In this document: positions 1 to 6,212 of the stretch, piece after piece | Position numbering within the stretch: the first letter of the stretch is position 1 | Layout of the letters: each line of letters begins with the position of its first letter | From: Candidatus Latescibacterota bacterium | GTDB taxonomy: Bacteria; Latescibacterota; UBA2968; GCA-2709665 | DNA: 10,664 nucleotides | Direction: 5' to 3' | Assembly (NCBI GenBank): GCA_012271065.1 | Contig: JAAXHE010000339.1 | Span: 1-10,664, forward strand | Made by a program: the position numbers and the translations under genes | Notes under the pieces: model-generated | Seen by the model: only the letters and a program-made list of their open reading frames with translations | What the model was told of the DNA's origin: nothing | The model's database searches: none

Positions 1-59
1 AGATCGTGCAACTGCTCCCGTTCTTCGGGACTCAGACGGACAACGTATTTCTTCGGCAT
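1..59 (-). CDS. IS630-type transposase, N-terminal fragment (runs off window)
   Basis: Only the first 19 codons are present; the gene continues past the left edge. The readable protein starts MPKKYVVRLSPEEREQL. IS630-family transposases commonly begin in this way, with a short strand followed by a 'L(T/S)xEER' helix that opens the N-terminal helix-turn-helix DNA-binding region. The start is supported by a purine-rich ribosome binding site, AGGAAGGAG, 8 nt before the ATG, and by a good sigma-70 promoter further upstream. The DDE catalytic domain is outside the window, so function and intactness cannot be judged. The family call rests on 19 residues and is provisional. The element's own end would lie between this promoter and gene A, but no terminal inverted repeat can be identified without the other end. 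Confidence 0.6.
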   Translation of the reverse strand, partial: MPKKYVVRLSPEEREQLHD

Positions 60-94
60 GTCGATGGCTCCTTCCTCTCCAGGGGAGACATCGA

Positions 95-124
95 ACTATA
101 CGAACGCGCAGTCTTAGAAGTCAA
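95..124 (-). promoter_or_regulatory. sigma-70-type promoter of the transposase fragment
   Basis: On the minus strand a -35 box TTGACT (119-124) is followed after 18 bp by a -10 box TATAGT (95-100). Both differ from consensus at only one position. Transcription would start near 88, leaving a leader of about 28 nt that carries the AGGAAGGAG ribosome binding site before the ATG at 59. The promoter points away from gene A into the transposase, as expected for an insertion sequence's own promoter. Confidence 0.6.
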
Positions 125-247
125 TAGGTACTAGGGCCGTCGTGCGTAATTCGGGATTTCGGCTGCGTTTTCGTGTGCGATCCGTAAAGGCGAAAGAGCC
201 ACGGGACGATTGGGGATGGTGGGTCCCGCCGGGTCCCTGTCTCGCAG

Positions 248-266
248 CGGCGGCTATCTGCCGCCG
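248..266. repeat. hairpin straddling the stop codon of gene A
   Basis: A perfect 7-bp inverted repeat (CGGCGGC at 248-254, GCCGCCG at 260-266) with a 5-nt loop spans the TAG stop of gene A. Just beyond it is a GGGTCCC-gcc-GGGTCCC pair at about 224-240. No T-run follows on the minus strand, so this is not a canonical intrinsic terminator. It may protect the mRNA 3' end or assist Rho-dependent termination. The rest of 125-247 shows nothing I can assign. Confidence 0.4.
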
Positions 267-1513
267 AGTACCGCGCCGACGTTCAGGAGGAGTCCGATCT
301 GGTTTGCCTGCTCGTATTCTTCCCCCAGCCATCGAACGTACTGCACCTCGTACCTTAGAGCGATGCCGCTACGGAAAACGTGGCGAGTGCCCAGGCTGAT
401 CCCGCCCCCGAATCGAGAGTCGAAAAAATCTCCGTCAAGAGTCGTGGCCAGGATCCTGCAATACGGAGACTCCGAAGCCGACCCCCTTGTGAAGAAACCA
501 AACCCCCCCTGTGCGACCCGCAAGGTCGTATTGCGACTGCCCGTTGTCGCCTGGTACGTGAAGGCAATTCCAAAATCTAAGGAGATTCTCTCGGTAAAGA
601 AGGAGGACATATAGAAGGTCGGCGTGAGTCGTGCCATCCCGCCTCCGCCGTTGACCAACGTTACGGTATCATCGGATTGGCCCTTCAGGATTGAGACCGA
701 AAGCAGGTTCGCCCCGATCTCGCACCAGGGCCTCTTCCGGGTTTCGAGTCCCGCCGCCGGGCTGGTTTTCCGCCACGCTTCCACGGCGTCTCGTTTCTTT
801 GAAACGACGATGATCTCGATATCCTCGAACGCAATCCGCAGGCTCCTTCGTCTTGCAAAGCCCCGCCGCCTGACGGGTGGCGTGTGTTCGATTGTGACGC
901 CGGTCGAGTCCACGGCCGCAATCTCACCGGTCGCCGCGCTTTCCTTTCCATCCGCTGTGTAAACCACGCGAGCATACCAACCTGTCGCAATTTGCGACGG
1001 GTCGAGGTCGTCCTGATACATGACGTTCAAGTAATCTGCGGCTTCCCGGACCTTTCGCCATCTCTCAAGGGTCCGACGGTCCGGGGCGCCGGCGAGTGTC
1101 TCGATCACCGCGTAGGCGATTTCCGGCCTTTCCCATGGTCCGGACTTGACGACAATGCCGTCCGGGTCTCTACTGATAATCTGTCCATTGGCGGTCTCCA
1201 GTACGCTTTCCAACGCGTAGACGACGTGCGCGTGCCACCCCGTGACAATCTTCGAGGTGTCCAGGTCCGCACGCGTCATGACCAAAACGCCCATCTCACG
1301 GGACCACCGGTCGGAAAGCTCCTCCCCACCGGTCTGCGTCCGCGTTTGCTCTTGTTTTGTGCTGTCTCCAGCGGTGGTTGAGGCGAGCGCAGGCCCGGTT
1401 GGTGCGCTTGCATCGGGATCGACACCGGCATCTAGTTTAGCCGAAAACGGATGGCCGGACCAGAAAACCAAGACAAGCATGCTCGCAATCAGAAACGTAG
1501 CGTACCGCATCAT
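254..1513 (-). CDS. secreted two-repeat protein with outer-membrane beta-barrel-like C-terminus (paralogue A)
   Basis: The protein has 419 residues. The start MMRYATFLIASMLVLVFWSG is chosen because it opens a signal peptide (about residues 1-25) and sits 5-8 nt after GGGGAGG; an upstream in-frame extension lacks both. Residues 26-75 are a Pro/Ala/Thr/Gln-rich linker. Residues 82-155 and 168-250 are two copies of the repeat shared with genes B and C. Each runs from a 'DLDxSxIxTGWxAxVVY' strand through a 'DxxGIxx' turn and an 'I-A-x-x-x-I-E' strand to an 'ExWRK' helix. Residues 264-419 alternate polar and hydrophobic or aromatic residues with Gly-rich turns, typical of an outer-membrane beta barrel. 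The chain ends in GGR rather than the usual terminal aromatic. Substrate and partner are unknown. I infer a periplasmic repeat region attached to an outer-membrane anchor. It is the last gene of the C-B-A series, 245 bp after B. Confidence 0.8.
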   Translation of the reverse strand: MMRYATFLIASMLVLVFWSGHPFSAKLDAGVDPDASAPTGPALASTTAGDSTKQEQTRTQTGGEELSDRWSREMGVLVMTRADLDTSKIVTGWHAHVVYALESVLETANGQIISRDPDGIVVKSGPWERPEIAYAVIETLAGAPDRRTLERWRKVREAADYLNVMYQDDLDPSQIATGWYARVVYTADGKESAATGEIAAVDSTGVTIEHTPPVRRRGFARRRSLRIAFEDIEIIVVSKKRDAVEAWRKTSPAAGLETRKRPWCEIGANLLSVSILKGQSDDTVTLVNGGGGMARLTPTFYMSSFFTERISLDFGIAFTYQATTGSRNTTLRVAQGGFGFFTRGSASESPYCRILATTLDGDFFDSRFGGGISLGTRHVFRSGIALRYEVQYVRWLGEEYEQANQIGLLLNVGAVLGGR

Positions 1514-1596
1514 AAATGCCTCCCCGGTTGACATTTTCCTGTTTCCTTTCTCGCGTTGGCTTGCAGATATACGTGGGCAGAATGAACAGCAGGAAT

Positions 1597-1611
1597 CGGT
1601 TATTCTCAGAC
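1597..1611 (-). promoter_or_regulatory. leader motif shared with gene B (copy upstream of gene A)
   Basis: The minus strand reads GTCTGAGAATAACCG, beginning about 98 nt and ending 83 nt before the ATG of gene A. A near-identical 15-mer (13 of 15 matches) lies at a similar distance before gene B. It may be a binding site, an RNA element or a remnant of the gene duplication. Confidence 0.35.
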
Positions 1612-1654
1612 ACAACATCGATAGGGTCTCTGTCGTGCATTCCGTTTTTGATTT

Positions 1655-1675
1655 TTCTGCCTTCTTCGCTCTTCC
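1655..1675. repeat. short degenerate heptamer repeat (three units)
   Basis: Three consecutive 7-mers read on the plus strand TTCTGCC, TTCTTCG and CTCTTCC, followed by decayed units. They belong to the same degenerate class (NTCTNCC) found at three other intergenic places in the window. Confidence 0.45.
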
Positions 1676-1758
1676 CTGTCCTGTCTGAATCGCGTTGGTC
1701 TCACCGCGTTACAAGGGTCGCGGACTGGGTCGCGTGCCAATCGCTTTTCGGAGTCCAA

Positions 1759-3114
1759 CTAAAATCGATACGTTGCAACAGCGGAAAAGCTCCCTTTTCT
1801 CTGCGGCGCCAGGCCGACCGAGAAACGGGGCAGATCAGGTGGCTTTCTTAATCGTTCGGACGCAATCGTTGCAGCAATTACGGGTACCGTTATATAACCG
1901 AGCACAACAGCGCCTATACGCTCGGATTGGGTGAGTCGAACAACCGTGGCAACGGCGGCGCATCCGAGCAGGCCTCCTTTAAAGGCATGTCTGTATAGGC
2001 CGATTGGATCGGCCCTGCTTACGACCCACGATGTCGTCGCTGCATGCAAAATGGCACTCGGTATTACATATTTCAAAGGGCTATGACTGCTCTGATGATC
2101 GTCCAGCAATAGACCCGGGTAATGGCTAAACGCAGCCAAAGATCCCGTAATTAAACCAAACGCTGTACCGAAGATTAACTTTGCGGCGATCCGCTCGCCA
2201 GAAGCAACATCGCGGCCTGAAGTAAACTCCAAGTAATTCATCGCCCTCAGAAGGTCTCGTCGATCCCTGGCAACAATGACAGTTTCGAGGTCACGATATG
2301 CTACTTCCAGATTTTCCGGGTGCGCCCATGTGGCCTTGCCCCCCACCCAGTACTGAATCACCACTCTATCGCCGTGTCTGTCTACGATTCTCCCGGCTGC
2401 TTTTCGTTTTGCGCTGCCGGAAGTGTAGACGACGTGAACGTATAGGCCCTCATCGAGCATCGAAGGGTTCAAATCCCAGCGCGACATTTGGACGATGCCG
2501 CGTTCGGACCACTTCTGCCACCTGTTCACCGCCTGTACGGTCCTGGAGAAAGCGAGTGTGTCGATTTCCGCAGCCCCTATTGTCACAGTGTCCGGCGGTT
2601 CGGCCCCGGATTCGACCATGATGCCATGTGGACCGATCTCCAGGACCTTTCCGGATGCCTTCCTCTTGAATCCCTTCCACGTATAGACCGCGTGTGCAAA
2701 CGATCCGGTCGCCAGTTTCGTCAAGTTGAGATTGTCGCGGGTCATAGCGGTGATCTTCTCCGCCGCCAGTCTCGCATTCAGCCACGATTCGAAGGTAACC
2801 CGATCTTCGGCTACGGCCAGAATGTCAATGTCGCCGTAGGCGATTTTTCGCGTTTCCGATGGCGCGGCCTCGGAGTCAAGCACGATACCATCCGGGTTGA
2901 TTTGCACCATTCGGCCCCACGCTGCCCCTTCGATTCCATCCGATTTGAAGGCCACGTACGCATACGTTTCCGTCTTCAGCTTTGTGGGGTCGATGTCCCC
3001 TCTCAACATCACCGTGATGTCCATGCTCTCGGGCTTTTGTGCGGCGAATGAAGCGGATGGCACAATAATGATCGCCAGGCCCGCTGCGAACAACAATCGC
3101 GCATTTGACTTCAT
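1759..3114 (-). CDS. secreted three-repeat protein with hydrophobic C-terminal region (paralogue B)
   Basis: The protein has 451 residues. The start MKSNARLLFAAGLAIIIVPS is preferred because it begins a signal peptide (cleavage likely after ASFA, residue 24) and follows GAGGTG at 6 nt. Three repeat copies occupy about 39-112, 126-199 and 212-292. Each has the pattern 'D-(I/L)-(D/N)-(P/L)-x-x-L', then Y/F-x-H/Y-x-V-x-Y/F, 'G-(R/K)-(M/V/I)-V', '(D/H)-G-I-(V/M)', an 'I-(D/E)-x-(L/I)-x-(V/F)' strand and a W/L-containing helix. Residues 309-420 contain about four hydrophobic Gly/Ala-rich segments (near 309-328, 347-365, 378-393 and 400-418). The chain ends FSVGLAPQRKGSFSAVATYRF-like, closing on Phe; the last 20 or so residues resemble those of gene C. 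No enzyme motif is visible. It is probably an envelope protein, periplasmic repeats plus a membrane-embedded tail, but the function is not recognised. It follows gene C after 94 bp. Confidence 0.8.
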   Translation of the reverse strand: MKSNARLLFAAGLAIIIVPSASFAAQKPESMDITVMLRGDIDPTKLKTETYAYVAFKSDGIEGAAWGRMVQINPDGIVLDSEAAPSETRKIAYGDIDILAVAEDRVTFESWLNARLAAEKITAMTRDNLNLTKLATGSFAHAVYTWKGFKRKASGKVLEIGPHGIMVESGAEPPDTVTIGAAEIDTLAFSRTVQAVNRWQKWSERGIVQMSRWDLNPSMLDEGLYVHVVYTSGSAKRKAAGRIVDRHGDRVVIQYWVGGKATWAHPENLEVAYRDLETVIVARDRRDLLRAMNYLEFTSGRDVASGERIAAKLIFGTAFGLITGSLAAFSHYPGLLLDDHQSSHSPLKYVIPSAILHAATTSWVVSRADPIGLYRHAFKGGLLGCAAVATVVRLTQSERIGAVVLGYITVPVIAATIASERLRKPPDLPRFSVGLAPQRKGSFSAVATYRF

Positions 3115-3137
3115 GGAATTCACCTCGTTGAAAGACT

Positions 3138-3171
3138 CTTCGTACTGTCCTTGTCGATGAAGGGTACGAAG
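3138..3171. repeat. bulged hairpin between genes C and B
   Basis: An outer perfect 8-bp stem (CTTCGTAC 3138-3145 with GTACGAAG 3164-3171) encloses a 4-bp stem (CCTT 3149-3152 with AAGG 3160-3163). A 3-nt bulge and a 7-nt loop remain. It lies 24-57 nt before the ATG of gene B. No T-run follows on the minus strand, so it is more likely an intercistronic processing, stability or attenuation element than a terminator. Confidence 0.45.
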
Positions 3172-3191
3172 GAAGAAGCAAGAGGAAAAGG

Positions 3192-3206
3192 CAGTTATTC
3201 TGAGAC
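3192..3206 (-). promoter_or_regulatory. leader motif shared with gene A (copy upstream of gene B)
   Basis: The minus strand reads GTCTCAGAATAACTG, 77 nt upstream of the ATG of gene B and only a few bases after the TAG stop of gene C. It matches the motif before gene A at 13 of 15 bases and at nearly the same distance. The role is unknown. Confidence 0.35.
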
Positions 3207-3208
3207 GT

Positions 3209-4084
3209 CTAGAAATCAAATGACAGCGCGGCTCGAAGACCTTTATCCCTTGTCGGCGCGATGCTCAGGTTGATCCTTGAAGTGGAGACTTCGACCCACT
3301 TTTCGGTTTCTATCGCAGCCCCAAAGAGCGCCCCGGCAAGTGTCATTACAGGTACGCCTACCCGCGTAACGTAGGCATCGATGAGGGCTTCCTGACCATA
3401 TAAATCAACGTTTGTCGTGTCACTGGGTTTAGTCAATATCGCGGCGGTGGCGCCTAAGAGCAGACCGATTGCCATCCCTTTTATTGTGTGTCGATGACGG
3501 CCTTTGCTGACTTCGAAAACTTCGACCAAAGCACGCCGGATCCGTACGTGGCCGCGCTCGGCAAGCACCTCGAGCGTGTCTCCGTTCGAACCGGCAAATC
3601 TACCAGTGATCCATTCAGTTGAGATCGACGGCGCCTTCAACCGGACCCTGGGCCCCTGTAGCTCACGCATCGCCTTTTTCGCTCTCCGCCAGCGTCTCAT
3701 GTCGCCGCGTTTGCGGGTAACGATAATGCGTTCGATATCGTCCGTGCGGATCGTCCGACGGACGACGAATCCTTTCCTTTCTCTGATTACGATATGTTTG
3801 GCGTCCCTGCGTATAATCACTCCCGTAGCGGAGCGCTTGATGTCGAAGGATCGATAATCAACGTGTGCGTGCCATCCGATTCTCAGCTTTTCGAGATCGA
3901 GGTTTTCACCGGACAACACCGTCATCGCCGTCTCTTGAACCTTCTTCATCTCACGCCTTGCCATCCGCCACAGTTCGATGCCGCCAGGGTTGTCGGCGAC
4001 GGCGATGAGCACTATATCCTGTCGCGCGATCTCCCATCCTTTTCCCTCACCCGCCGCGATGACGATTCGATTCGAAGGACACAA
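3209..4084 (-). CDS. C-terminal part of frameshifted paralogue C
   Basis: This open frame carries the rest of gene C after the frameshift at 4061-4075. It starts in the middle of repeat 1: the sense continues SNRIVIAAGEGKGWEIARQD from the other frame. A complete second repeat follows (ENLDLEKLRIGWHAHVDY to MRRWRRAKKAM). Next comes a shorter 'RVRLKAPSIS-EWITGRF' segment ending 'EVSKGRHRHTIKGMAIGLLLGA', which looks like another small-barrel unit leading into a Gly-rich membrane segment. A second hydrophobic stretch (VGVPVMTLAGALFGAAIE) precedes a tail ending in Phe that resembles the tail of gene B. The only initiator near its 5' end is a TTG at 4084 without a convincing ribosome binding site, and there is no signal peptide. 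Independent expression as a functional secreted protein is unlikely. The conserved sense across the break argues that the damage is recent or a sequencing error. Confidence 0.7.
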   Translation of the reverse strand: MCPSNRIVIAAGEGKGWEIARQDIVLIAVADNPGGIELWRMARREMKKVQETAMTVLSGENLDLEKLRIGWHAHVDYRSFDIKRSATGVIIRRDAKHIVIRERKGFVVRRTIRTDDIERIIVTRKRGDMRRWRRAKKAMRELQGPRVRLKAPSISTEWITGRFAGSNGDTLEVLAERGHVRIRRALVEVFEVSKGRHRHTIKGMAIGLLLGATAAILTKPSDTTNVDLYGQEALIDAYVTRVGVPVMTLAGALFGAAIETEKWVEVSTSRINLSIAPTRDKGLRAALSFDF

Positions 4085-4340
4085 TTCGGCCCATCGCCGC
4101 GCTTTCCGCCTCGTTCAGATTAAACACCACGTACGTATACAATCCAGGCGCCAGCTTGTTCAGATCAAGTTCGTTACCGAGCGTTACCGAAACCACCTGC
4201 GCGTGGAGGCTCTGAATGGCAGCTTCCGCAGCCGGGTCCGCCTGCTGCGCGCCCCGAAGTTCTGTGGCCGCTTGCGCATTCGCGGGGGTAAACGCGTCGA
4301 TCAGCAGGATTGTGAACAGAATGAGTGCGCCCGTTTTCAT
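4047..4340 (-). CDS. N-terminal part of frameshifted paralogue C (secreted repeat protein)
   Basis: The frame encodes 97 residues. MKTGALILFTILLIDAFTPA begins a signal peptide with probable cleavage after ANA (residue 22). The start is firmly placed by GGAGG 6 nt upstream. Residues 57-93 are the first half of a repeat (NELDLNKLAPGLYTYVVF to MGRIVSFE). The frame then leaves the family pattern after SNR and stops at a TGA a few codons later. Restoring 5 nt at the TCGAA tandem repeat joins it to the 3209-4084 frame and gives one 378-residue protein with the same plan as B: signal peptide, two repeats, hydrophobic tail. As it stands it would yield only a truncated secreted peptide. It is the first of the three paralogues, 62 nt after the flippase-like gene. 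Confidence 0.7.
   Translation of the reverse strand: MKTGALILFTILLIDAFTPANAQAATELRGAQQADPAAEAAIQSLHAQVVSVTLGNELDLNKLAPGLYTYVVFNLNEAESAAMGRIVSFESNRHRGG
4061..4075 (-). other. frameshift site: 5-nt tandem repeat (TCGAA) in gene C
   Basis: On the minus strand two TCGAA units (4075-4066) are followed by a third, degenerate unit TCGTC (4065-4061). With three perfect TCGAA units the frame would read S-F-E-S-N-R-I-V-I-A-A without a break. That aligns without a gap to the equivalent stretch of the gene B repeat (V-Q-I-N-P-D-G-I-V-L). The present sequence is one 5-nt unit short, which throws the ribosome into a TGA at 4047-4049. This points to slipped-strand loss of one unit, or an assembly or sequencing error. 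Confidence 0.7.
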
Positions 4341-4349
4341 GATCTACCT

Positions 4350-4365
4350 CCGCAAGCCCTTGCGG
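4350..4365. promoter_or_regulatory. 16-bp palindrome overlapping the ribosome binding site of gene C
   Basis: CCGCAAG and CTTGCGG are perfect 7-bp arms with a 2-nt centre. On the minus strand the downstream arm runs directly into GGAGG, sharing its first bases. A folded mRNA could partly hide the ribosome binding site, or the dyad could be a protein operator. It lies 10-25 nt before the ATG of gene C. Confidence 0.35.
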
Positions 4366-4402
4366 TGCGATTTCAGCGTCATCGGAGACGTATTCACCTC
4401 GC

Positions 4403-5434
4403 CTACCCATCGTGCAGAGACGCCGTGGTTACCACTCGTTCAAGACCGTCCTTCTCCTTCGGCGTCCTGAACCGGATCGTGCGTGACCCCAGAAGGAGCA
4501 GAAGCAGGCCGAACAGCATCCAGAAGATCTTCCGGATCCGCCGGACGATGCCCACGGCCAATCCGGTCCCCGGCTCCAGTCCCATCAGATGGAAGAGAAA
4601 CACGTGCCCGCCTTCGAAGACCCCCATGCCGTACGGGACGAAACCGAAAATCACATTGATCACCATCATCAGCGAGTGGAACAGGTAAACTGAAACCAGC
4701 GGCATCGGCTCGCCCAATACATGCAGGATCACGTAGATCTCCAGCGTTCCGAGGCCCCACGTCACCAGGTGCATCCCCAGCAGGCCAGCAAGACGCCATA
4801 CGTTCAGCCGGTAAAACGCGGCCAGATTCCGATCGACTTCCGCCGCACGATCGCGGAACCGCGCCGCAAACGTGATCCGCATCCGCAGCAACAGATTTAC
4901 AAGCCCGGTGAAGGGATCGCGGCGCTGCCTCACAACGGTCAGGACGACGCCGACAACGGCCACCGTCAAGGCTGCGAAGAGCGCCCACCGGATCTCCTCC
5001 GGGAACACGAAACGGTGGAGACCCGCCAGAACGCCGCCCAGGACGAAAAGAACGCCGCTGACCATCTCGCCCGTCTTGGTGAGCACGAGAGACGACACCC
5101 CGGCGGTCACGCCCATTCGCTCCCGCAGCATCATGACCTTGGCGACTTCCTTGCTGATCTGCGATGCCGGCATCACGTTGCCCAGGGCTTCGCCGACCAG
5201 TTTCACCCAGAGCAACGGTCTCACTCGAGGCCTTTCGGTCCCGCGGTCAAAGCTTTCTCTCCACACGCAGACGTTGTTCAGATAGGCTGCCAGGGTTATT
5301 CCGATTATCGGTACATATCCCCAGCCCATCATCACCACGTGCTGCCACACCTCCGGTTCACCGAGCTGGTGAAGCAGCACACCGAGGCATGCCAGGCCCA
5401 GCAGCCAGAGCAGTATATAGGCTTCCTGTTTCAT
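4403..5434 (-). CDS. flippase-like integral membrane protein (lysylphosphatidylglycerol synthase TM-region / UPF0104 family)
   Basis: The protein has 343 residues and starts MKQEAYILLWLLGL, 6 nt after GAGGAG. A TTG further upstream at 5470 is rejected because it overlaps the previous gene and lacks a better ribosome binding site. There are about eight hydrophobic segments. Family hallmarks are visible: 'GEALGNVMPASQISKEVAKV' after the second TM pair, and 'GFVPYGMGVFEGG' with 'AVGIVRRIRKIFWML' near the C-terminus. The family includes the membrane half of MprF and YbhN/AglD-like proteins, which are thought to translocate lipids or lipid-linked sugars. There is no soluble aminoacyl-transferase domain, so it is not a full MprF. 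It starts 25 nt after the CDP-alcohol phosphatidyltransferase, which suggests the two act on the same lipid (inference). The substrate is unknown. Confidence 0.85.
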   Translation of the reverse strand: MKQEAYILLWLLGLACLGVLLHQLGEPEVWQHVVMMGWGYVPIIGITLAAYLNNVCVWRESFDRGTERPRVRPLLWVKLVGEALGNVMPASQISKEVAKVMMLRERMGVTAGVSSLVLTKTGEMVSGVLFVLGGVLAGLHRFVFPEEIRWALFAALTVAVVGVVLTVVRQRRDPFTGLVNLLLRMRITFAARFRDRAAEVDRNLAAFYRLNVWRLAGLLGMHLVTWGLGTLEIYVILHVLGEPMPLVSVYLFHSLMMVINVIFGFVPYGMGVFEGGHVFLFHLMGLEPGTGLAVGIVRRIRKIFWMLFGLLLLLLGSRTIRFRTPKEKDGLERVVTTASLHDG

Positions 5435-5459
5435 CGCGTACTCCTCGGATACCGATCCG

Positions 5460-6107
5460 CTAGATGACAACCCTCTTTGCCGCCGTGATCACCGGAATTC
5501 CCCGAATCGCGCAAAGGGCGACGGTCAGGTAGGTCGCCGCGAGCGCGACCGTCTCCGCCCCCGACTCCAGACCGGGCGCCAGGTTCGACGAGTGTTGTAC
5601 CGCGTTCAGGATGAACAGCGCGACAAACGCGATGACCTTCGCAACGCCGTACGTCGCCCTGCTTGTACGGGAAGCGACCAGGCCGTAACCGATGCGCGAC
5701 CGCATCATCGTTGTCTCTCCAAATGCGGTCTGGCCCTGCGAGAGCGCGCAGCTCCGTATGGCGTCCGTCACAAATCCCCTGCTCAGTACGACCAGGGGCA
5801 CCCAGAGGGGGACCAGATGCAGCCACGCGAACACCACCCACCACACGTTCTCCGCAATCCGGTCCCCCACGATGTCGAGCAGGCCGCCCACCTTGCTTTC
5901 GCATCCCAACCGGCGCGCGGCGTACCCATCCAGCCAGTCCATCAACAGCGCGGCGAACGCCAGGGGAACCGCAATCCATGCGAGCACGGTATCTCCGGTG
6001 ACCGCAAAGGCCGCCGCCAGGAACAGGCAGACGACCCTGAAGACGGTAATCAGGTTGGCAACGTGGCGCTGAAGGGTGGCTGCGAACGTCAATGAGTGTG
6101 TCGACAT
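5460..6107 (-). CDS. CDP-alcohol phosphatidyltransferase (PgsA-like)
   Basis: The protein has 215 residues and joins an alcohol headgroup to the phosphatidyl group of a CDP-diacylglycerol-type donor in the inner membrane. The complete family signature is present: D57xxD60G61xxA64R65, eight residues, G74xxxD78xxxD82. The aspartates bind metal and catalyse. The opening 'NLITVFRVV' and the later 'YGVAKVIAFVALF' resemble PgsA-type phosphatidylglycerophosphate synthases, but the acceptor alcohol cannot be fixed from sequence. About six TM segments are expected. The ATG at 6107 is chosen because AAAGGAGG lies 5 nt upstream; an earlier in-frame start at 6170 would place the sigma-54 promoter inside the gene. 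It is the first gene of an operon with the flippase-like protein. Confidence 0.9.
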   Translation of the reverse strand: MSTHSLTFAATLQRHVANLITVFRVVCLFLAAAFAVTGDTVLAWIAVPLAFAALLMDWLDGYAARRLGCESKVGGLLDIVGDRIAENVWWVVFAWLHLVPLWVPLVVLSRGFVTDAIRSCALSQGQTAFGETTMMRSRIGYGLVASRTSRATYGVAKVIAFVALFILNAVQHSSNLAPGLESGAETVALAATYLTVALCAIRGIPVITAAKRVVI

Positions 6108-6136
6108 AACTTCCTCCTTTCCTGCAGCACACCTTA

Positions 6137-6152
6137 CGCAATCCCCGTGCCA
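6137..6152 (-). promoter_or_regulatory. sigma-54 promoter of the phosphatidyltransferase operon
   Basis: The minus strand reads TGGCACGGGGATTGCG, which fits the sigma-54 consensus TGGCACR-N4-TTGCW at all positions but the last. GG (6150-6151) and GC (6138-6139) are exactly 10 bp apart. Transcription would start near 6126, leaving about 20 nt with the AAAGGAGG ribosome binding site before the ATG at 6107. The gene immediately upstream encodes a sigma-54 activator. Confidence 0.8.
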
Positions 6153-6212
6153 TAACCAATTGGGCCCCAAAACAGGCTGATTTCGGGGAAATTCGACTCG
6201 AAAGACGGGTGA

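Larger units (their letters stand above)
1514..1758. other. 245-bp leader between genes B and A
   Basis: No gene is supported here. The stretch holds the ribosome binding site of gene A, the 15-nt leader motif shared with gene B (1597-1611), a short run of heptamer repeats (1655-1675) and a direct repeat of GGGTCGCG near 1715-1735. No intrinsic terminator for gene B and no clear promoter for A was found. Whether A is cotranscribed with B is therefore open. Confidence 0.5.

Noticed and set aside
1514..1618. Longer N-terminus of gene A starting near 1618 or at 1534
   Set aside because: The extra residues precede a clear signal peptide, and the best ribosome binding site (GGGGAGG) serves the ATG pair at 1508-1513.
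1725..1740. TGGCACG on the minus strand in the B-A gap, as a second sigma-54 promoter
   Set aside because: The -24 half is present but the bases 10 bp downstream are AG, not GC, so the -12 element is missing.
4047..4084. Programmed ribosomal frameshifting in gene C
   Set aside because: No slippery heptamer or stimulatory structure is evident, and the missing 5-nt unit explains the break exactly and preserves length relative to the sister repeats.
4721..5467. A 248-codon plus-strand open frame opposite the flippase-like gene
   Set aside because: It is rich in His, Gln and Arg with no family features and lies opposite a clear membrane-protein gene; it is an antisense shadow. The same applies to the plus-strand frame at 8683-9609.
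5435..5470. Earlier TTG start for the flippase-like gene
   Set aside because: It overlaps the preceding gene, uses a rare initiator and adds a non-hydrophobic leader, while the ATG at 5434 has GAGGAG at 6 nt.
6108..6170. Earlier start for the phosphatidyltransferase
   Set aside because: It would put the sigma-54 promoter and the AAAGGAGG site inside the gene, and the added residues do not resemble the family.
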